A stretch of DNA of 64,000 bases. Source: Acidobacteriota bacterium (GTDB taxonomy: Bacteria; Acidobacteriota; Blastocatellia; Pyrinomonadales; Pyrinomonadaceae). Position 1 is the stretch's first letter. Every line of letters begins with the position of its first letter. This document shows, piece after piece, positions 46,501 to 56,100 of the stretch. Below the pieces are notes generated by a model, which saw nothing but the letters and a program-made list of their open reading frames with translations, was not told the origin of the DNA and made no database searches. Location: contig JAIVJZ010000042.1 in NCBI GenBank assembly GCA_020199775.1, positions 62,001 through 126,000 of the forward strand, read 5' to 3'. Both the position numbers and the translations under genes were made by a program.

Positions 46501-48413
46501 CGAGGCCAATCAGCGTCGAGGATAACCAGTGGCGCGTGATGCGCGGGCAGCGCGTCTGCCAGTGCTTCCACGGTCAATACTAATTGTGTCCGCGTGTCGT
46601 CGAGCATGAACAGCAGCCGCTCCGGTGGGTACGCTGTGTCCAAAGCTACGTATGTCGCCCCTGCTTTCAGTACTCCGAGCAGGCCGATGATCATCTCAGG
46701 CGAACGCTCCAGGCACAGGCCGACACGCGTTTCCGTCTCGACGCCACGAGCGCGCAGATAATGTGCGAGTTGGTTGGCGCGCCCGTTTAGTTCACGATAG
46801 GTCAGCCGCTGCTCACCGAAAACGACGGCGATGCTGTCGGGGGTTTTCTCTGCCTGTTCCTCAAAAAGTTTATGAATGGAACTGTCGCGCGGGTAAGGGC
46901 GCGCCGTCTCGCTTCCCGTGCGGAGCGTTTCGCGTCGTTCGTCCTCGCTCAACAACTCGAATGCGGAGATGCGCTCATCGGGATCGACGACGATGCCTTC
47001 GAGAAGTTTTTGGAAATAACCGGACAGTCGCTTGACGGTCTCGGCTTCAAAGAGCGTCGTGCTGTAGACGATGTCGCCGCGAATGCCCTCCGGCCAATCC
47101 CACAGATGAAGTTCCAAATCGAATCTCGTCGTCGTGGCGTCAAACTCTTGCGGTCGCAACGTCAAGTCGGTCAAAGTGTTTGCAGAGGTCGGGAGGTTCT
47201 GCAAGTCAAAGATAATCTGGACGAGAGGATTGCGGCTGCGGTCGCGTTCGGGTTGCAGTTCTCGAACGAGACGCTCGAACGGCAGTTCTTGATGCGAATA
47301 AGCGTCGAGTGTTGTTTCTTTGACGTGGTGGAGCAATTCCCGAAACGTCTGTTCGCCGTCGAGGTTCGCGCGCATGACCAACGTGTTGACGAAGAATCCG
47401 ATGAGTTGCTCGAACTCCGAGCGACTGCGATTCGCAACCGGCGTCCCGACCAAAAAATCATCCTGATGCGTGAGCCGACCGAGAAGCGTCTGAAAGGCGG
47501 CGAGCATCGTCATGTAGAGCGTCGCGCCCGCGCCATGGCTCAAGTCCCTGAGCGCCTCCGACAAGTTTGCCGGAAGCGCGAACGACTCCGTCGCGCCCTT
47601 GAACTCCTGCAACGGGGGTCGCGGGTAATCCGTCGGCACGCCCAGCACGGTAGTCGCGCCGTCGAGTTGCTCTGTCCAGTGGCGAAGCTGTGACGAGAGC
47701 ACGTCTTCCGTCAAGCCACCGCGTTGCCACGCGGCATAATCCGCGTACTGGATGGGCAAATCTTCCAGCGGCGACGGCCGCCCGCAAAGGTATGCCTCGT
47801 ACAGCACGGCCACTTCGCGCACGAGCACGTCCAACGACCACGCATCGCCGACGATGTGATGCATCGTCAGGAGCAGCACGTGCTCCTCCGCATCTAATTG
47901 CAGAAGTCGTGTGCGTAATAAAGGCGCGTGTTGAAGGTTGAAAGGTTGTCGTGTTTCTTCGGTCGCCAGCCGCACCGCTTCCGCCTCGCGGGCCGCTTCC
48001 GGCAACTCGCGGAGGTCAATGACAGGAAGGCTCAAAGCTAATTCGGGCGTGACGATCTGCGCCGGACGCTCGTTCTCCAGAGCGAAACTTGTGCGCAAAC
48101 TTTCATGCCGACGAACGACTTCATTAAAACTCCGTTGCAGGATTTCGACCTTCAGCCGACCGGTGAGGCGCAGAGCCGCCGGGATGTTATAAGCCGGACT
48201 GCCCGGTTCAAGTTGATCGAAAAACCATAGGCGTTCCTGCGCGAAAGAGAGTGCGTGCGAAGGGGCACCGGGGTCTCGTCGCGGAATAGTCTGCGCGGCG
48301 GGGGAAGTTTCCCAGTCTCCCTTGATGCGTCGTTCGAGCAACGCGCGTTTCGCCGCTGAAAGCTGAGAGCGTCGGTTTTGTATATCGCTTTTCGTCGTCT
48401 TGTCAGTTGACAT
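40542..48413 (-). CDS. NRPS: C-A-PCP-C-A(N-methyltransferase)-PCP
   Basis: About 2,623 residues. ATG 48413 is chosen because GAGG lies seven bases upstream; ATG 48428 is possible. Residues, approximate: N-terminal linker (LSAAKRALLERRIKG); C1 with HHIVGDAW near 188 (Ala where HHxxxDG has Gly); A1 core 655-675; PCP1 1055; C2 HHIVSDG 1250; A2 1715-1740; an N-methyltransferase domain inserted between A8 and A9 (about 2070-2330, SAM motif LEIGCGTGLLLF, GTDFS); PCP2 2550. Specificity residues: A1 DAFWLGGTF, equal to the known valine code; A2 DVENVGAIT, unassigned. Expected action: add Val, then an N-methylated residue. It starts 21 bases after the preceding synthetase's stop, suggesting one operon. 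Confidence 0.92.
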   Translation of the reverse strand: MSTDKTTKSDIQNRRSQLSAAKRALLERRIKGDWETSPAAQTIPRRDPGAPSHALSFAQERLWFFDQLEPGSPAYNIPAALRLTGRLKVEILQRSFNEVVRRHESLRTSFALENERPAQIVTPELALSLPVIDLRELPEAAREAEAVRLATEETRQPFNLQHAPLLRTRLLQLDAEEHVLLLTMHHIVGDAWSLDVLVREVAVLYEAYLCGRPSPLEDLPIQYADYAAWQRGGLTEDVLSSQLRHWTEQLDGATTVLGVPTDYPRPPLQEFKGATESFALPANLSEALRDLSHGAGATLYMTMLAAFQTLLGRLTHQDDFLVGTPVANRSRSEFEQLIGFFVNTLVMRANLDGEQTFRELLHHVKETTLDAYSHQELPFERLVRELQPERDRSRNPLVQIIFDLQNLPTSANTLTDLTLRPQEFDATTTRFDLELHLWDWPEGIRGDIVYSTTLFEAETVKRLSGYFQKLLEGIVVDPDERISAFELLSEDERRETLRTGSETARPYPRDSSIHKLFEEQAEKTPDSIAVVFGEQRLTYRELNGRANQLAHYLRARGVETETRVGLCLERSPEMIIGLLGVLKAGATYVALDTAYPPERLLFMLDDTRTQLVLTVEALADALPAHHAPLVILDADWPRIAVESVENVQGEAAAENLAYVTYTSGSTGEPKGVAVTHRGVVRLVRGNNYAGFDESEVFLQFAPLAFDASTFEIWGSLLNGAQLVLMPRGKASLPDLARTIRDQGITTLWLTAGLFHVMVDEHADGLKSLHQLLAGGDVLSAAHVRKFLGEAGQSCALINGYGPTESTTFACCHRLERSDGAKTSVPIGRPIANTEVYILDGGLRPVPRGFIGELLIGGDGLARGYLNQPELTAEKFVPHPFSEAPGARLYRTGDLARFLPDGAIEFIGRRDRQVKIRGFRIELGEIEAALGQYRAVRQAVVMASGTDATDKRLVAYVVAEDGATLTLAEINSFLKQRLPEHMLPSAVVSIAEMPLSSNGKVNRQALLSHEHAIPAPEDNYLAPRTPVEEILTRLWAELLKVERVSLDGDFFELGGHSLLATQLVSRVRAHFGVELALGTLFDAPTVAAQAAQVEAALRVEAGTSAPSIVAVGRDENLPLSFAQQRLWFLHELEPSTSAYNIPTAVRLTGRLNAAALEQTLGKLVERHESLRTSFSTRDGKPVQVIDSTGRFGWSIVNLDALSESERVGEAQRRAAEEARHPFDLARGPLLRATLMRLDDDDHVLVVAMHHIVSDGWSMGVLVREVAALYKSFDEGTAPQLSPLPIQYADFAHWQRRWLTGEVLEKHLDYWKRQLGGDIPTLNLVTDRPRPAVQSFRGASYTAVYPARLSKALNALCQREGVTLFMLLLAAFKALLQRYTGQDDIIVGSPIANRNRVEIENLIGFFVNTLVMRTDASGNPSFLELLRRVRRVALEAYAHQDLPFEQLVEEVQPARSLSRNPLFQVMFQLENTPKEELPMAGVMLAPLEVERVATQFDLSLDVVDGHEGLVVVAEYSTDLFDEPTIADMLRRWRMLLQGIAAAPEHRLSNLPLLSDAERRLMLVEWNDNGRQLTSGAGVHEAFEAQAKHRPDALAVIFGEEHLTYGKLNARANQLAHYLRKMSVGAETPVGLLLESSAEMIVGLLAILKAGAAYVPLDSGYPPQRLSYMLEDARMSLVLTQRHLAEKLSVDGVRVLCLDVDAPRFANEPDVNPASHIVAENTAYVIYTSGSTGQPKGVAVPHRALMNHVASVSERYGLDAGDRVLQFASLSFDVAAEELFPTWSKGASVVLLRDGAREGGVEFLQFVEAEKLTVLNLPAPFWHEWVKDLSLLQKRLPALLRLVVVGSEKVASEVCAAWSKLHGGTVRLINAYGTSETCITSTVFDVDGCDGENHTGDSLPIGRPIFNTQLYVLDHDLQPVPAGVAGELYIGGESLARGYYGRADLTAERFIPHPFSAEPGARLYRTGDLVRYLPDRNVEFLGRADEQVKLRGYRIELGEVQSVLARHEAVREVVIAAREDVAGDKRLVAYVTLNAFDESASEVSTGSELEAEQLAQWQMVHNDEVFNETAGSQDPTFNISGWNSSYTGLPIAAEEMREWVDDTVERILARKPRRILEIGCGTGLLLFRLSPFCTSYNGTDFSRAALDFVRRQLHRNSEAFARVSLEERNADDFAGFANEAFDAVILNSVVQYFPNVEYLLRVLEGAVARVASGGFVLIGDVRSLPLLETFYASVELQKAEESLPVEQLRRRVQRRVMQEEELVISPAFFTALGEMLPRISHVEITPKRGRFHNELTKYRYQVMLHVGGELEGARATQTIWRDWRSERLSLPELRHLLEAEQPETFGIKGIENARLTADVWAREMMNAPECPDTAGALRQMLQRETGVQGLDPEALRALETELPYETHFNWARHDGDGRFDVLFERRSEAGTPRRPKFIFPRDAAKAKAWSEYVNNPLRGKQTRRLVPQLKELAKERLPSYMVPSAFVLLDEMPLTPNGKIDRRALPPPEGVRPELRGTFVAPRTHVERKLADIWSNLLGVSQVGVQDNFFEMGGHSLLATQFVSRVREAFQVEMPLRQLFEQPTIAGLAKLIEHAQSDAPEPRTSEIVPLSRQAHRMKRAAKDLLR

Positions 48414-48434
48414 CCTTCGACCTCGCATCCGGCT

Positions 48435-51400
48435 TCATGATTGGCCTTCGAGCATCCGCTCGGCTTCTTCATCGCTCACTTCCTCCAAATGAGCGATGAA
48501 GGCTTCTTCGATCAGCAGCGATAACTCGGCAATGGTCGGTCGCCAGAAGAGGTCGCGCAGCAGCAACTCGATGTCAAAGGCTCGACGCGCACGCGAGACA
48601 AGCTGTGCGGCGAGCAAAGAATCTCCACCCAACTCAAAAAAGTTGTCGTGCACGCCGATTTGCTTGAGATCAAGCACTTGCATGAAGATGGCCGCAAGCC
48701 GTTGCTCGATGAAGGTTTCGGGCGCGACGTATGCGGCTTCAAGGTCAGGCCTGTAGGCATCGGGCGCGGGCAGGGCGCGGCGGTCAATCTTGCCGCTCGG
48801 CGTGAGCGGCCATTGGCGAAGAAAGAGAAACGCCGACGGATTCATGTATTCGGGCAAACGTTCCTTGAGATAAGCTCGCAGTTGCGTCACGCTCGGCGTG
48901 TGTGCCTCGTTGTGAGCGATGATGTAGGCCACGAGGCGTTTATCTTCCGTTGCGCCCTGATGCACCATGACCACCGTTTCACGAATTGCCTCGTGGTGAT
49001 TCAGCGCGGTTTCGATGTCGGCGAGTTCGATGCGGAAGCCACGCACTTTAACCTGATAATCGAGACGCCCCGCAAACTCGATGGCGCCGTCGTCGTGATA
49101 ACGCACGAGGTCGCCGGTGCGATAAAGTCGCCCTCCGGGCAAGACGCCGAAGGGGTCTGGGATGAACTGCGCGGCGGTGAGTTCGGGACGATTGACGTAG
49201 CCGTGAGCCAGCCCGTCGCCGCCGATGTGCAGTTCGCCGTAGATGCCCACCGGCACGGGGTTCATGGCAACATCAAGCACGTAGAAACGTGTATTGGCTA
49301 AAGGCCGACCGAGAGGCACATGCTCCTCTCCGTGCCGCAACTGGTGCGCCCCTGACCAAATGGTTGTCTCGGTTGGCCCGTACAGATTCCAGACTTCGCC
49401 GCCCCTCTCTAAAAGTTGGGCAGCCAACTCTCTCGACATTGCTTCCCCGCCGCACAGCACTTTGAGACGTCTGCCCATCCGGCCGCGCCAGCCCGTTTCG
49501 ACGAGCATGCGCCACGTCGCAGGCGTGGCTTGCATGGCGTTGGCGCGTGTGTCTTCGAGCATCTTCGACAACCGTGTTCCATCGGAAATTGTCTCGCTGC
49601 CTGCGATGACGATTCGTGCGCCTACCATCAACGGCAAATAAATTTCCAGTCCGGCTATGTCGAACGAGAGCGTCGTGACGGCGAGCAGCGTGTCGGCATT
49701 CGTCAGGTTCGTCTTCGCTCTCATGGCGTAAAGAAAATTAACGACGGCGCGGTGCGGTACCTGCACACCTTTAGGCTGTCCCGTCGAGCCGGACGTGTAG
49801 AGCACATAGGCCGGGCTTTCGCTTGTTAAATCGTCGGAAAGATTCTCGCCGCTCCGCCGCTCAATCGCTGCCCGCTCCGTGTCGAGACTAATCGCTCGCG
49901 CGCCGTTTTCAGGTAACTTTTCGCGCAGTCGTTCCTCGGTCAAGAGCGCCGCCAACGATGCGTCTTCGATCATGAACGCGAGGCGTTGCCGGGGCACATG
50001 CATATCCAGTGGAACGTACGCGGCTCCGGCCTTCAAGACGGCGAGTAGGCTGATGACCATCTCGACCGAGCGTTCGACACAGATACCCACACGCGTTCCG
50101 GCATCGACACCCACGGTTTTCAGATAATGCGCGAGTTGATTGGAGCGCCGGTTCAACTCTCGATAAGTCACCTCTTCCTGATCAAACACTAACGCGACCG
50201 AATCAGGAGTGCGCTCGACCTGCGCCTCGAATAGCTCGTGGATGCAACGTCCGCGCGGATACTCCGCCGCCGTGTCGTTCCACTTGAAGAGGAGTTGCTG
50301 CCGCTCGCGTGTGGATAAAATCGGTAAATCCGAAAGACGCCGTCCGGCATCCGCGACGATGGCTTCGAGCAGGATTTCCAGATGTTTTGTCATGCGCTCC
50401 ATGCGGGAACGCCGGTAGAGGTCGGTCGGATATTCGATGTCTATTTCGAAGCCTTCGGGCGTTTCGGTCATGGCGAGCGTGATGTCGAAGCGCGACGCAC
50501 GATTATCAATAGTCAGATGCTTGGCGGTCATGCCCAGCACTTCCATGACGGTCAGTTCGGGGAAATCGAGATAGATGAGTGACGCTTGCACAATCGGATT
50601 GCGGCTCGCATCTTGCGGGGGACGCAATTCCTGCACGAGTTTTCCGAACGGCAGTTCTTGATGCGCAAACGCGCCGATTGCCGCCTCACGCTCGCGCTTC
50701 AACAGTTCACGAAAGGTCGGATTGCCGGACAGGCTCGTGCGAAAGACCAGAAGGTTGAGCAGATAGCCGACAAGATTATCGAGTTCGGGACGGTTGCGGT
50801 TGGCGAAGGTTGCGCCGACGAGAACATCGTCTTGTCCGGTGTAGCGATATAGCAGTGTCTTGTAGGCGGCCAACGCGAGCATAAACATCGTGACGCCTTC
50901 CCGCTTGCAGACCTCCTTGAGCGCATCGAGCAGACGCTTCGGATAGGTGGCGAAAGCCCGCGCGCCCTTGAAATTTTGAATGGGCGGGCGCGTGTAATCG
51001 GTCGGCACTTCGAGCACGTAAGGCGCGCCCGCCAGTTGTTGCTTCCAGTAAGCGACTTGCTTTTGATAAATCTCGCCTTGCATCCGCCCGCGCTGCCACG
51101 CGGCATAATCGGCATACTGGATCGGCAATGGCGGCAGAGGCGACGGCTGACCGCTCGCCAACGCTTGATAGAGCAAGCCCGTCTCCCGCTCAAAGATCGC
51201 TCCCGACCAACGGTCTGTGACGGTGTGATGCATGTTGACGTGCATCACATAATCGTCATCCGCCAGCCGTATGAGGCCGATGCGGACGAGCGGCCCCTTC
51301 TCTAAATCGAACGGCGCGGCGAAGTCTTCGGTCGTCAGTCGCAGGGCTTCCGCCAAGCGTTCATCTTCGGGCAGGGATGCGAGGTCAACGGGTATCAGTG

Positions 51401-51764
51401 GAATCTTCAGTTCCGGCGCGATGACTTGCATTGGCTGTCCGTCAACGACGGCAAATGTCGTGCGCAGCGATTCGTGCCGAACCACCAATTCATTCACCAC
51501 CTGCCGCATGATTTCCACATCGAGCGGCCCTCGCAGCCGGCTGGCGCTGAAAATATTGTAGGCGCTGTTGCCGGGTTGTAGCTGGTCAATGAACCACAGG
51601 CGCTCCTGGTCAATTGAGGGCAGACAATAAGGGGAATCGCTCGGCGGCCGGTGTGGGATGATCTGCGCGTCGGGCGCGTGCAGTCCTTTCTGCTTGAGGC
51701 GTGCCTCAAACAGGGCGCGCTGTTCAGGCGTCAGCGCGGAAATTCTACTCGACAGGTCTTGCAT
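48435..51764 (-). CDS. NRPS: C-A-PCP, glycine-type
   Basis: 1,109 residues, one full elongation module. ATG 51764 with AAGGGA upstream. The N-terminal 30 residues carry the LTPEQRALFEARLKQKG linker, also seen on the preceding monooxygenase. C domain: HHTVTDRW near residue 180, where the last Gly of HHxxxDG is Arg. A domain core YTSGSTGQPKG near 655; PCP LGGDSLL near 1047. Specificity residues DILQLGLIW match the glycine code. As it follows the PKS and monooxygenase, its C domain is expected to accept a polyketide-extended chain, which might explain the altered motif. Overlap-free spacing (41 bases from the monooxygenase) indicates co-transcription. Confidence 0.92.
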   Translation of the reverse strand: MQDLSSRISALTPEQRALFEARLKQKGLHAPDAQIIPHRPPSDSPYCLPSIDQERLWFIDQLQPGNSAYNIFSASRLRGPLDVEIMRQVVNELVVRHESLRTTFAVVDGQPMQVIAPELKIPLIPVDLASLPEDERLAEALRLTTEDFAAPFDLEKGPLVRIGLIRLADDDYVMHVNMHHTVTDRWSGAIFERETGLLYQALASGQPSPLPPLPIQYADYAAWQRGRMQGEIYQKQVAYWKQQLAGAPYVLEVPTDYTRPPIQNFKGARAFATYPKRLLDALKEVCKREGVTMFMLALAAYKTLLYRYTGQDDVLVGATFANRNRPELDNLVGYLLNLLVFRTSLSGNPTFRELLKREREAAIGAFAHQELPFGKLVQELRPPQDASRNPIVQASLIYLDFPELTVMEVLGMTAKHLTIDNRASRFDITLAMTETPEGFEIDIEYPTDLYRRSRMERMTKHLEILLEAIVADAGRRLSDLPILSTRERQQLLFKWNDTAAEYPRGRCIHELFEAQVERTPDSVALVFDQEEVTYRELNRRSNQLAHYLKTVGVDAGTRVGICVERSVEMVISLLAVLKAGAAYVPLDMHVPRQRLAFMIEDASLAALLTEERLREKLPENGARAISLDTERAAIERRSGENLSDDLTSESPAYVLYTSGSTGQPKGVQVPHRAVVNFLYAMRAKTNLTNADTLLAVTTLSFDIAGLEIYLPLMVGARIVIAGSETISDGTRLSKMLEDTRANAMQATPATWRMLVETGWRGRMGRRLKVLCGGEAMSRELAAQLLERGGEVWNLYGPTETTIWSGAHQLRHGEEHVPLGRPLANTRFYVLDVAMNPVPVGIYGELHIGGDGLAHGYVNRPELTAAQFIPDPFGVLPGGRLYRTGDLVRYHDDGAIEFAGRLDYQVKVRGFRIELADIETALNHHEAIRETVVMVHQGATEDKRLVAYIIAHNEAHTPSVTQLRAYLKERLPEYMNPSAFLFLRQWPLTPSGKIDRRALPAPDAYRPDLEAAYVAPETFIEQRLAAIFMQVLDLKQIGVHDNFFELGGDSLLAAQLVSRARRAFDIELLLRDLFWRPTIAELSLLIEEAFIAHLEEVSDEEAERMLEGQS

Positions 51765-51805
51765 CTCGATTCCCTTTGCGTTTTTCCATTCGTGGAAACA
51801 CTCTC

Positions 51806-53089
51806 TCAGCGTTTTGCCGCCACGCCGGGACGCGCTTCAGGCTCTTGCGGTCGAGCGTAGTGTTCGCGCAGTTCGTTGAGGTGATGAAGGCTGTCCAGCA
51901 CAGCATCGGCCTCGACGCCGAAATCAACCAGACAGGCAACTTCGTCAACTCCGAGTTTCGTGAGCCGATCAAGTAAGCGCGCGCATTTGGCGGGTGTACC
52001 CAACAGCGTGTGTGACTCAAAATATTTCTCAAAGGCTGCCGCCATCAAAACGTCTTTGTCCGCGTCGCTGATCGCATCGGGAGCGACATGAACATTTTCA
52101 TACTGCTTGAAATACGTGCGTAGATAATTGGTGAAAGGGACGCGCACTTTCTGTCTCACGGCTTCGTCGCTGCGTCCGATGAAGGTGTGGAGCATCAACG
52201 TCACCACGCCCTGCTCCGGGTCGTGCCCGTGCGCGGCGCGCGACTCACGATAGAGCGTGATGCGCTCTGTTAGTTCTTCATCCGCATAACCGACGTAGGC
52301 CGCTAAAACGTTCGCTCCGATCTCGCCCGCGCGCGACCACGTTTCGGCGCTCCCCGAACTTGTAATCCAGACGGGCAACCTCGGCTGCAAAGGCTTAGGC
52401 ATGATTTTTATTTCAACCTCTTGCTCTCTCACGCCCCGCAGTCGAATTGTTTCGCCCGCCCATAATTTCCGTATCAACTCGATGTGGCGAAACATCGTCT
52501 CTCGACGTTCATCGTATGCGTCGGGCGCGAAGATGAAATCGTCTGGATGCCAGCCCGACGCGAAGGAGACGGCCACACGCCCGCGCGATAAATTGTCTAT
52601 GACCGACCACTCCTCAGCGACGCGCACCGGATGATGGAGCGGCAGCGCAACGCTGCCCGCGCGAATCTGTAGGCGCTCGGTGAGGACGGCCAGCGCGGCG
52701 CTCAACACGGACGGATTCGGATATAGTCCGCCAAAATCCTGAAAGTGACGCTCCGGTGTCCACACCGCATCGAAACCGTGATGGTCGGCAAACTTTGCGC
52801 TCTCGATGACGAGCCGGTATTTATCCTCGGTCTCCTTCGAGCCATCGCCGGAGAAAAAGTAGAGACCGAAGCGCAACCCGCGCCCGATGCTGCGTTGCTT
52901 CCAATCAACTTCGGCCGTGCCCGTTTGCGTGAGTGCTTCCGGCGAACTCTCGCCGGCCTCAGGCGTCACTGTCGCCACCGCCCGCGCGGTTTCGGGCAGC
53001 GGCGACAAGCCTTTATTCTTCAGACGCAATTCAAGCAGTTGACGCTGTTCGGGTGAAAGCGCAGCGAAGCGTTTTGAGAGTTCGTCCAT
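51806..53089 (-). CDS. Luciferase-like FMN monooxygenase, MupA/Atu3671 type
   Basis: 427 residues. The first about 30 carry an NRPS-style linker (LSPEQRQLLELRLKNKG), then a variable stretch. The rest is a bacterial-luciferase-like TIM barrel of the natural-product family: FGLYFFSGDG, YRLVIESAKFADHHGFDAVWTPERHFQDFGGLYPNPSVLSAALA, LPLHHPVRVAEEWSVIDNLSRGRVAVSFASGWHPDDFI, and a C-terminal KYFESHTLLGTP. In related clusters this domain follows PKS modules and oxygenates the carrier-bound chain (hydroxylation or Baeyer-Villiger-like chemistry), with reduced flavin from a separate reductase. Here it is free-standing between the PKS and a Gly module, so the linker may dock it onto the line. Confidence 0.88.
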   Translation of the reverse strand: MDELSKRFAALSPEQRQLLELRLKNKGLSPLPETARAVATVTPEAGESSPEALTQTGTAEVDWKQRSIGRGLRFGLYFFSGDGSKETEDKYRLVIESAKFADHHGFDAVWTPERHFQDFGGLYPNPSVLSAALAVLTERLQIRAGSVALPLHHPVRVAEEWSVIDNLSRGRVAVSFASGWHPDDFIFAPDAYDERRETMFRHIELIRKLWAGETIRLRGVREQEVEIKIMPKPLQPRLPVWITSSGSAETWSRAGEIGANVLAAYVGYADEELTERITLYRESRAAHGHDPEQGVVTLMLHTFIGRSDEAVRQKVRVPFTNYLRTYFKQYENVHVAPDAISDADKDVLMAAAFEKYFESHTLLGTPAKCARLLDRLTKLGVDEVACLVDFGVEADAVLDSLHHLNELREHYARPQEPEARPGVAAKR

Positions 53090-53148
53090 CTACTTTCTTC
53101 TCGTTGATCCCCGCACGACGCATGCGGGCGTCGCCTGTCCGTTGATAG

Positions 53149-56100
53149 CTAAGGATTCGTGTCGCCGTTGGATTTCACTTCCTGCGCGAGACTGGCCTGC
53201 AAATCCTGCGGGTCAAGCGATTCAATCTCACGCAACAAACGCTCGATCTCCGCGGCCTCTCGCTCCTTGAAACGACTCTCGGCGATGCGCGTTGCAAGTC
53301 CGGCCACGGTCGGCGCTTCAAAAAGGTTATTCAGCGGCAGTTCCAATCCGAAGGTTTGACGGAGTTGCGCCATGAGTTGAATGGCGAGCAGCGAATTGCC
53401 GCCGAGGTCGAAGAAATTATCTTCGAGGCCGATGCGCTCGATGCCGAAAAGCTCCCGCCAGATACTCGTCACCACCTGTTCCAACTCATCTCCGGTCAGG
53501 ACGTTTCCATCCTCAGCGGCGAACGACGCGCGTGAGGTGTCGAGGCGCGGCTCCCGTGGATCGAGAAGCGTCCTCTTGTCCAGACTCTTTTGCAACTCCA
53601 TCAAGGCCTGAAACTCTTGCGTCGAGACGATGATCTGAGATTGTGAACTCGCCATGATTCGCTCAAACGCTTCCACGCCTTGCGCGAGGCTGATGCCAAA
53701 CGCAGCGCGCACCTCCGCGAATTCCTCGCGCATCACGGAATTGCTCGCCGCCGGAAGTGCGCCCCAGTCTTCCCAGTGCGGCAAACGCCAGTTGATTGCG
53801 ACGACGCGAGTTTTTCCTTTCGCACCTTCGGCGTGGGCGAAAGCATCTAGAAAAGCGTTCGCGGCGCAGTACTCCGACTGGCCGAGCGCGCCGGTGACGG
53901 AGAGCGAATTGGAGAAGAGCGCGATGAAGTCGAGCGGTTCGTCCTGCAAGATGGAGGCGAGCGCCAACGCTCCGCGCAGCTTTGGCGCGAGCGCCGTGTA
54001 CGAGGCTTCCAGAGTCTTGAGTTGTATGATGCCGCCGCTTGTGTTGGATGCCGTGTGAATCACGCCGTTGATTTGACCGAAGCGTCTGCGCGCTTCTGCG
54101 ACGACGCTTCGCAGCTGCCCCTCGTTCGTCACGTCGGCCTTCAACACCAACAACTCCGCGCCCCCGTCTGCAAGCGCATACAACCTGTTAATCGCGCGAC
54201 TCGTCTCGTCCGTCTCCTCGTTCGCAGCCGGCCCTTCTTCCCAACGCTCGCGCGCCCGAACTTCCGTGTGGCCTGTTAAAACAACTCTGGCGCGCTTGGC
54301 TAATAGATGCTCTGCAAGCGCGAGGTCAATATCACTGAGTCCGCCGGTCAGGATGTAAACTTTCTTTTCACGCAGGAGCGGCGTTCGAGCATTCCGGTTT
54401 TTCGGCACGGCAAGCGGAAGCGGCTCGAAGATTTGCACCCAACGGTGCGCGCCTCGATACGCGACAACCGCGTCGTCAGACTCAGCGACCATCTCGGCCA
54501 TCAATTTTTCCGCCAGACTCGCTTCCTGCTGACTGCTCTGCGCGGGCAGCACAATATCCACACTACGACACGTCAGGTTCGGATATTCCAACGGAATTAC
54601 CTTGCACAGACCGAGCGCCGTCGCCTTCTCTGGCTCCAAAGTCTCTTCACCTGTGAGCGGCTGCATGTTGTTGGTCACGACGACGATTTCGAGCGGCGCA
54701 TCCGTGCCATATTCGCCAAGCGACTGCGACAGGAGCATCAAGCTATCGAAACCTCGCGCCAGAGATTTGTCGAGCGCGTCGAACGGCGGCGCGGATGCCT
54801 CGTCAGGAGTCACGCCCCACAGGTGCAAAAACTTTTCCGGTCTTTTTCCTTCCGCGCGAAGTTCTTTCAGGAGCGATTCGTAATCCGCACGGCGTCGAGG
54901 ATTGATTTCATAAACCCGACTTTCGGAACGATTGAAATGTGCGCCCTCTCTCACGATGACGACCTCGACGCCCCTCTCCGCGAGCCGTCCGGCGATGCTG
55001 GAACCAAGCCCGGCCTCCCCGTCGAAGACGACCCAGCACGAATGCTCTCCCGCCGTTGGAATCGCCTCTGGCACGTCCGGCACAAGTGAGCGTTTCCACG
55101 ACGGCACGTAGAACCAATCGTCGATCTCGGGTTTTCTACTCAAAGCTGTCGAGGTGGATTCATCCCGGAGAGAAGAATCGGGCGGGTCAATCCAGTAGCG
55201 TTGACGCTCGAACGGATAGGTCGGCAGCGAGATGCGCCGTCGTTGCTCGTCTGCGTAGAAAGCATGATAGTCAACTTTGATGCCCGCGAGCCATAACTTG
55301 CCGAGAGTTTCCAAGATGAATGACGCATCGGACTGCCGCGCGTGCGGGTGACGCAGCGACGCGAGCACAACCCGGTTCGAGGCGCTTTCAAGTTGTTGCT
55401 TCGCCAACGTGGACAACGTCTGCCCCGGCCCGACTTCGAGCAGGATGCTTTCCGGCTCCTGCATCAATTCTCCGATTCCTCTGGAGAATTGTACGGCATC
55501 GCGTAAATGCCGCGCCCAGTAACGCGCGTCGGTGACCTCCGTCTCCGTGATCCACGTTCCCGTCAAACTCGAAATGTAAGGTATCTCCGGCGCATGCAGC
55601 TTTATCCTCCGCACTTCCCCGGCGAAAGGTTCGAGCGCCGGCTGCATCATCGCGGAGTGGAACGCATGCGACGTGTGCAAGCGCCGACACGAGACGCCGC
55701 TGGCGTTGAATTTTTGCTCCAACTCGGCGACCGCTTCCGCCTCGCCCGACACCACACTCGACGAGGGCGCATTCACGGCGGCGAGCGATACGCGTTCGTC
55801 CATCAACGGCTCAAGCTCGATAGGCGACAGCTTCACGGCGAGCATCGCGCCGCGCGGCATCAGTTGCATCAGCCGGCCACGCGCCGCTACCAACCGCAAC
55901 GCATCTTCGAGCGAGAACACTCCCGCCAGACAGGCCGCGACGTATTCGCCGATGCTGTGCCCGATCATTGCCACCGGACGGACGCCCCACTTCATCCACA
56001 TCTGCGCCAGCGCATATTCAATGACGAATAAGGCAGGCTGCGAGAGCCGCGTCTCATCAAGCAATGCGGCGGCGGTAGTCGCGCCTTCCTCGTTCGGATA

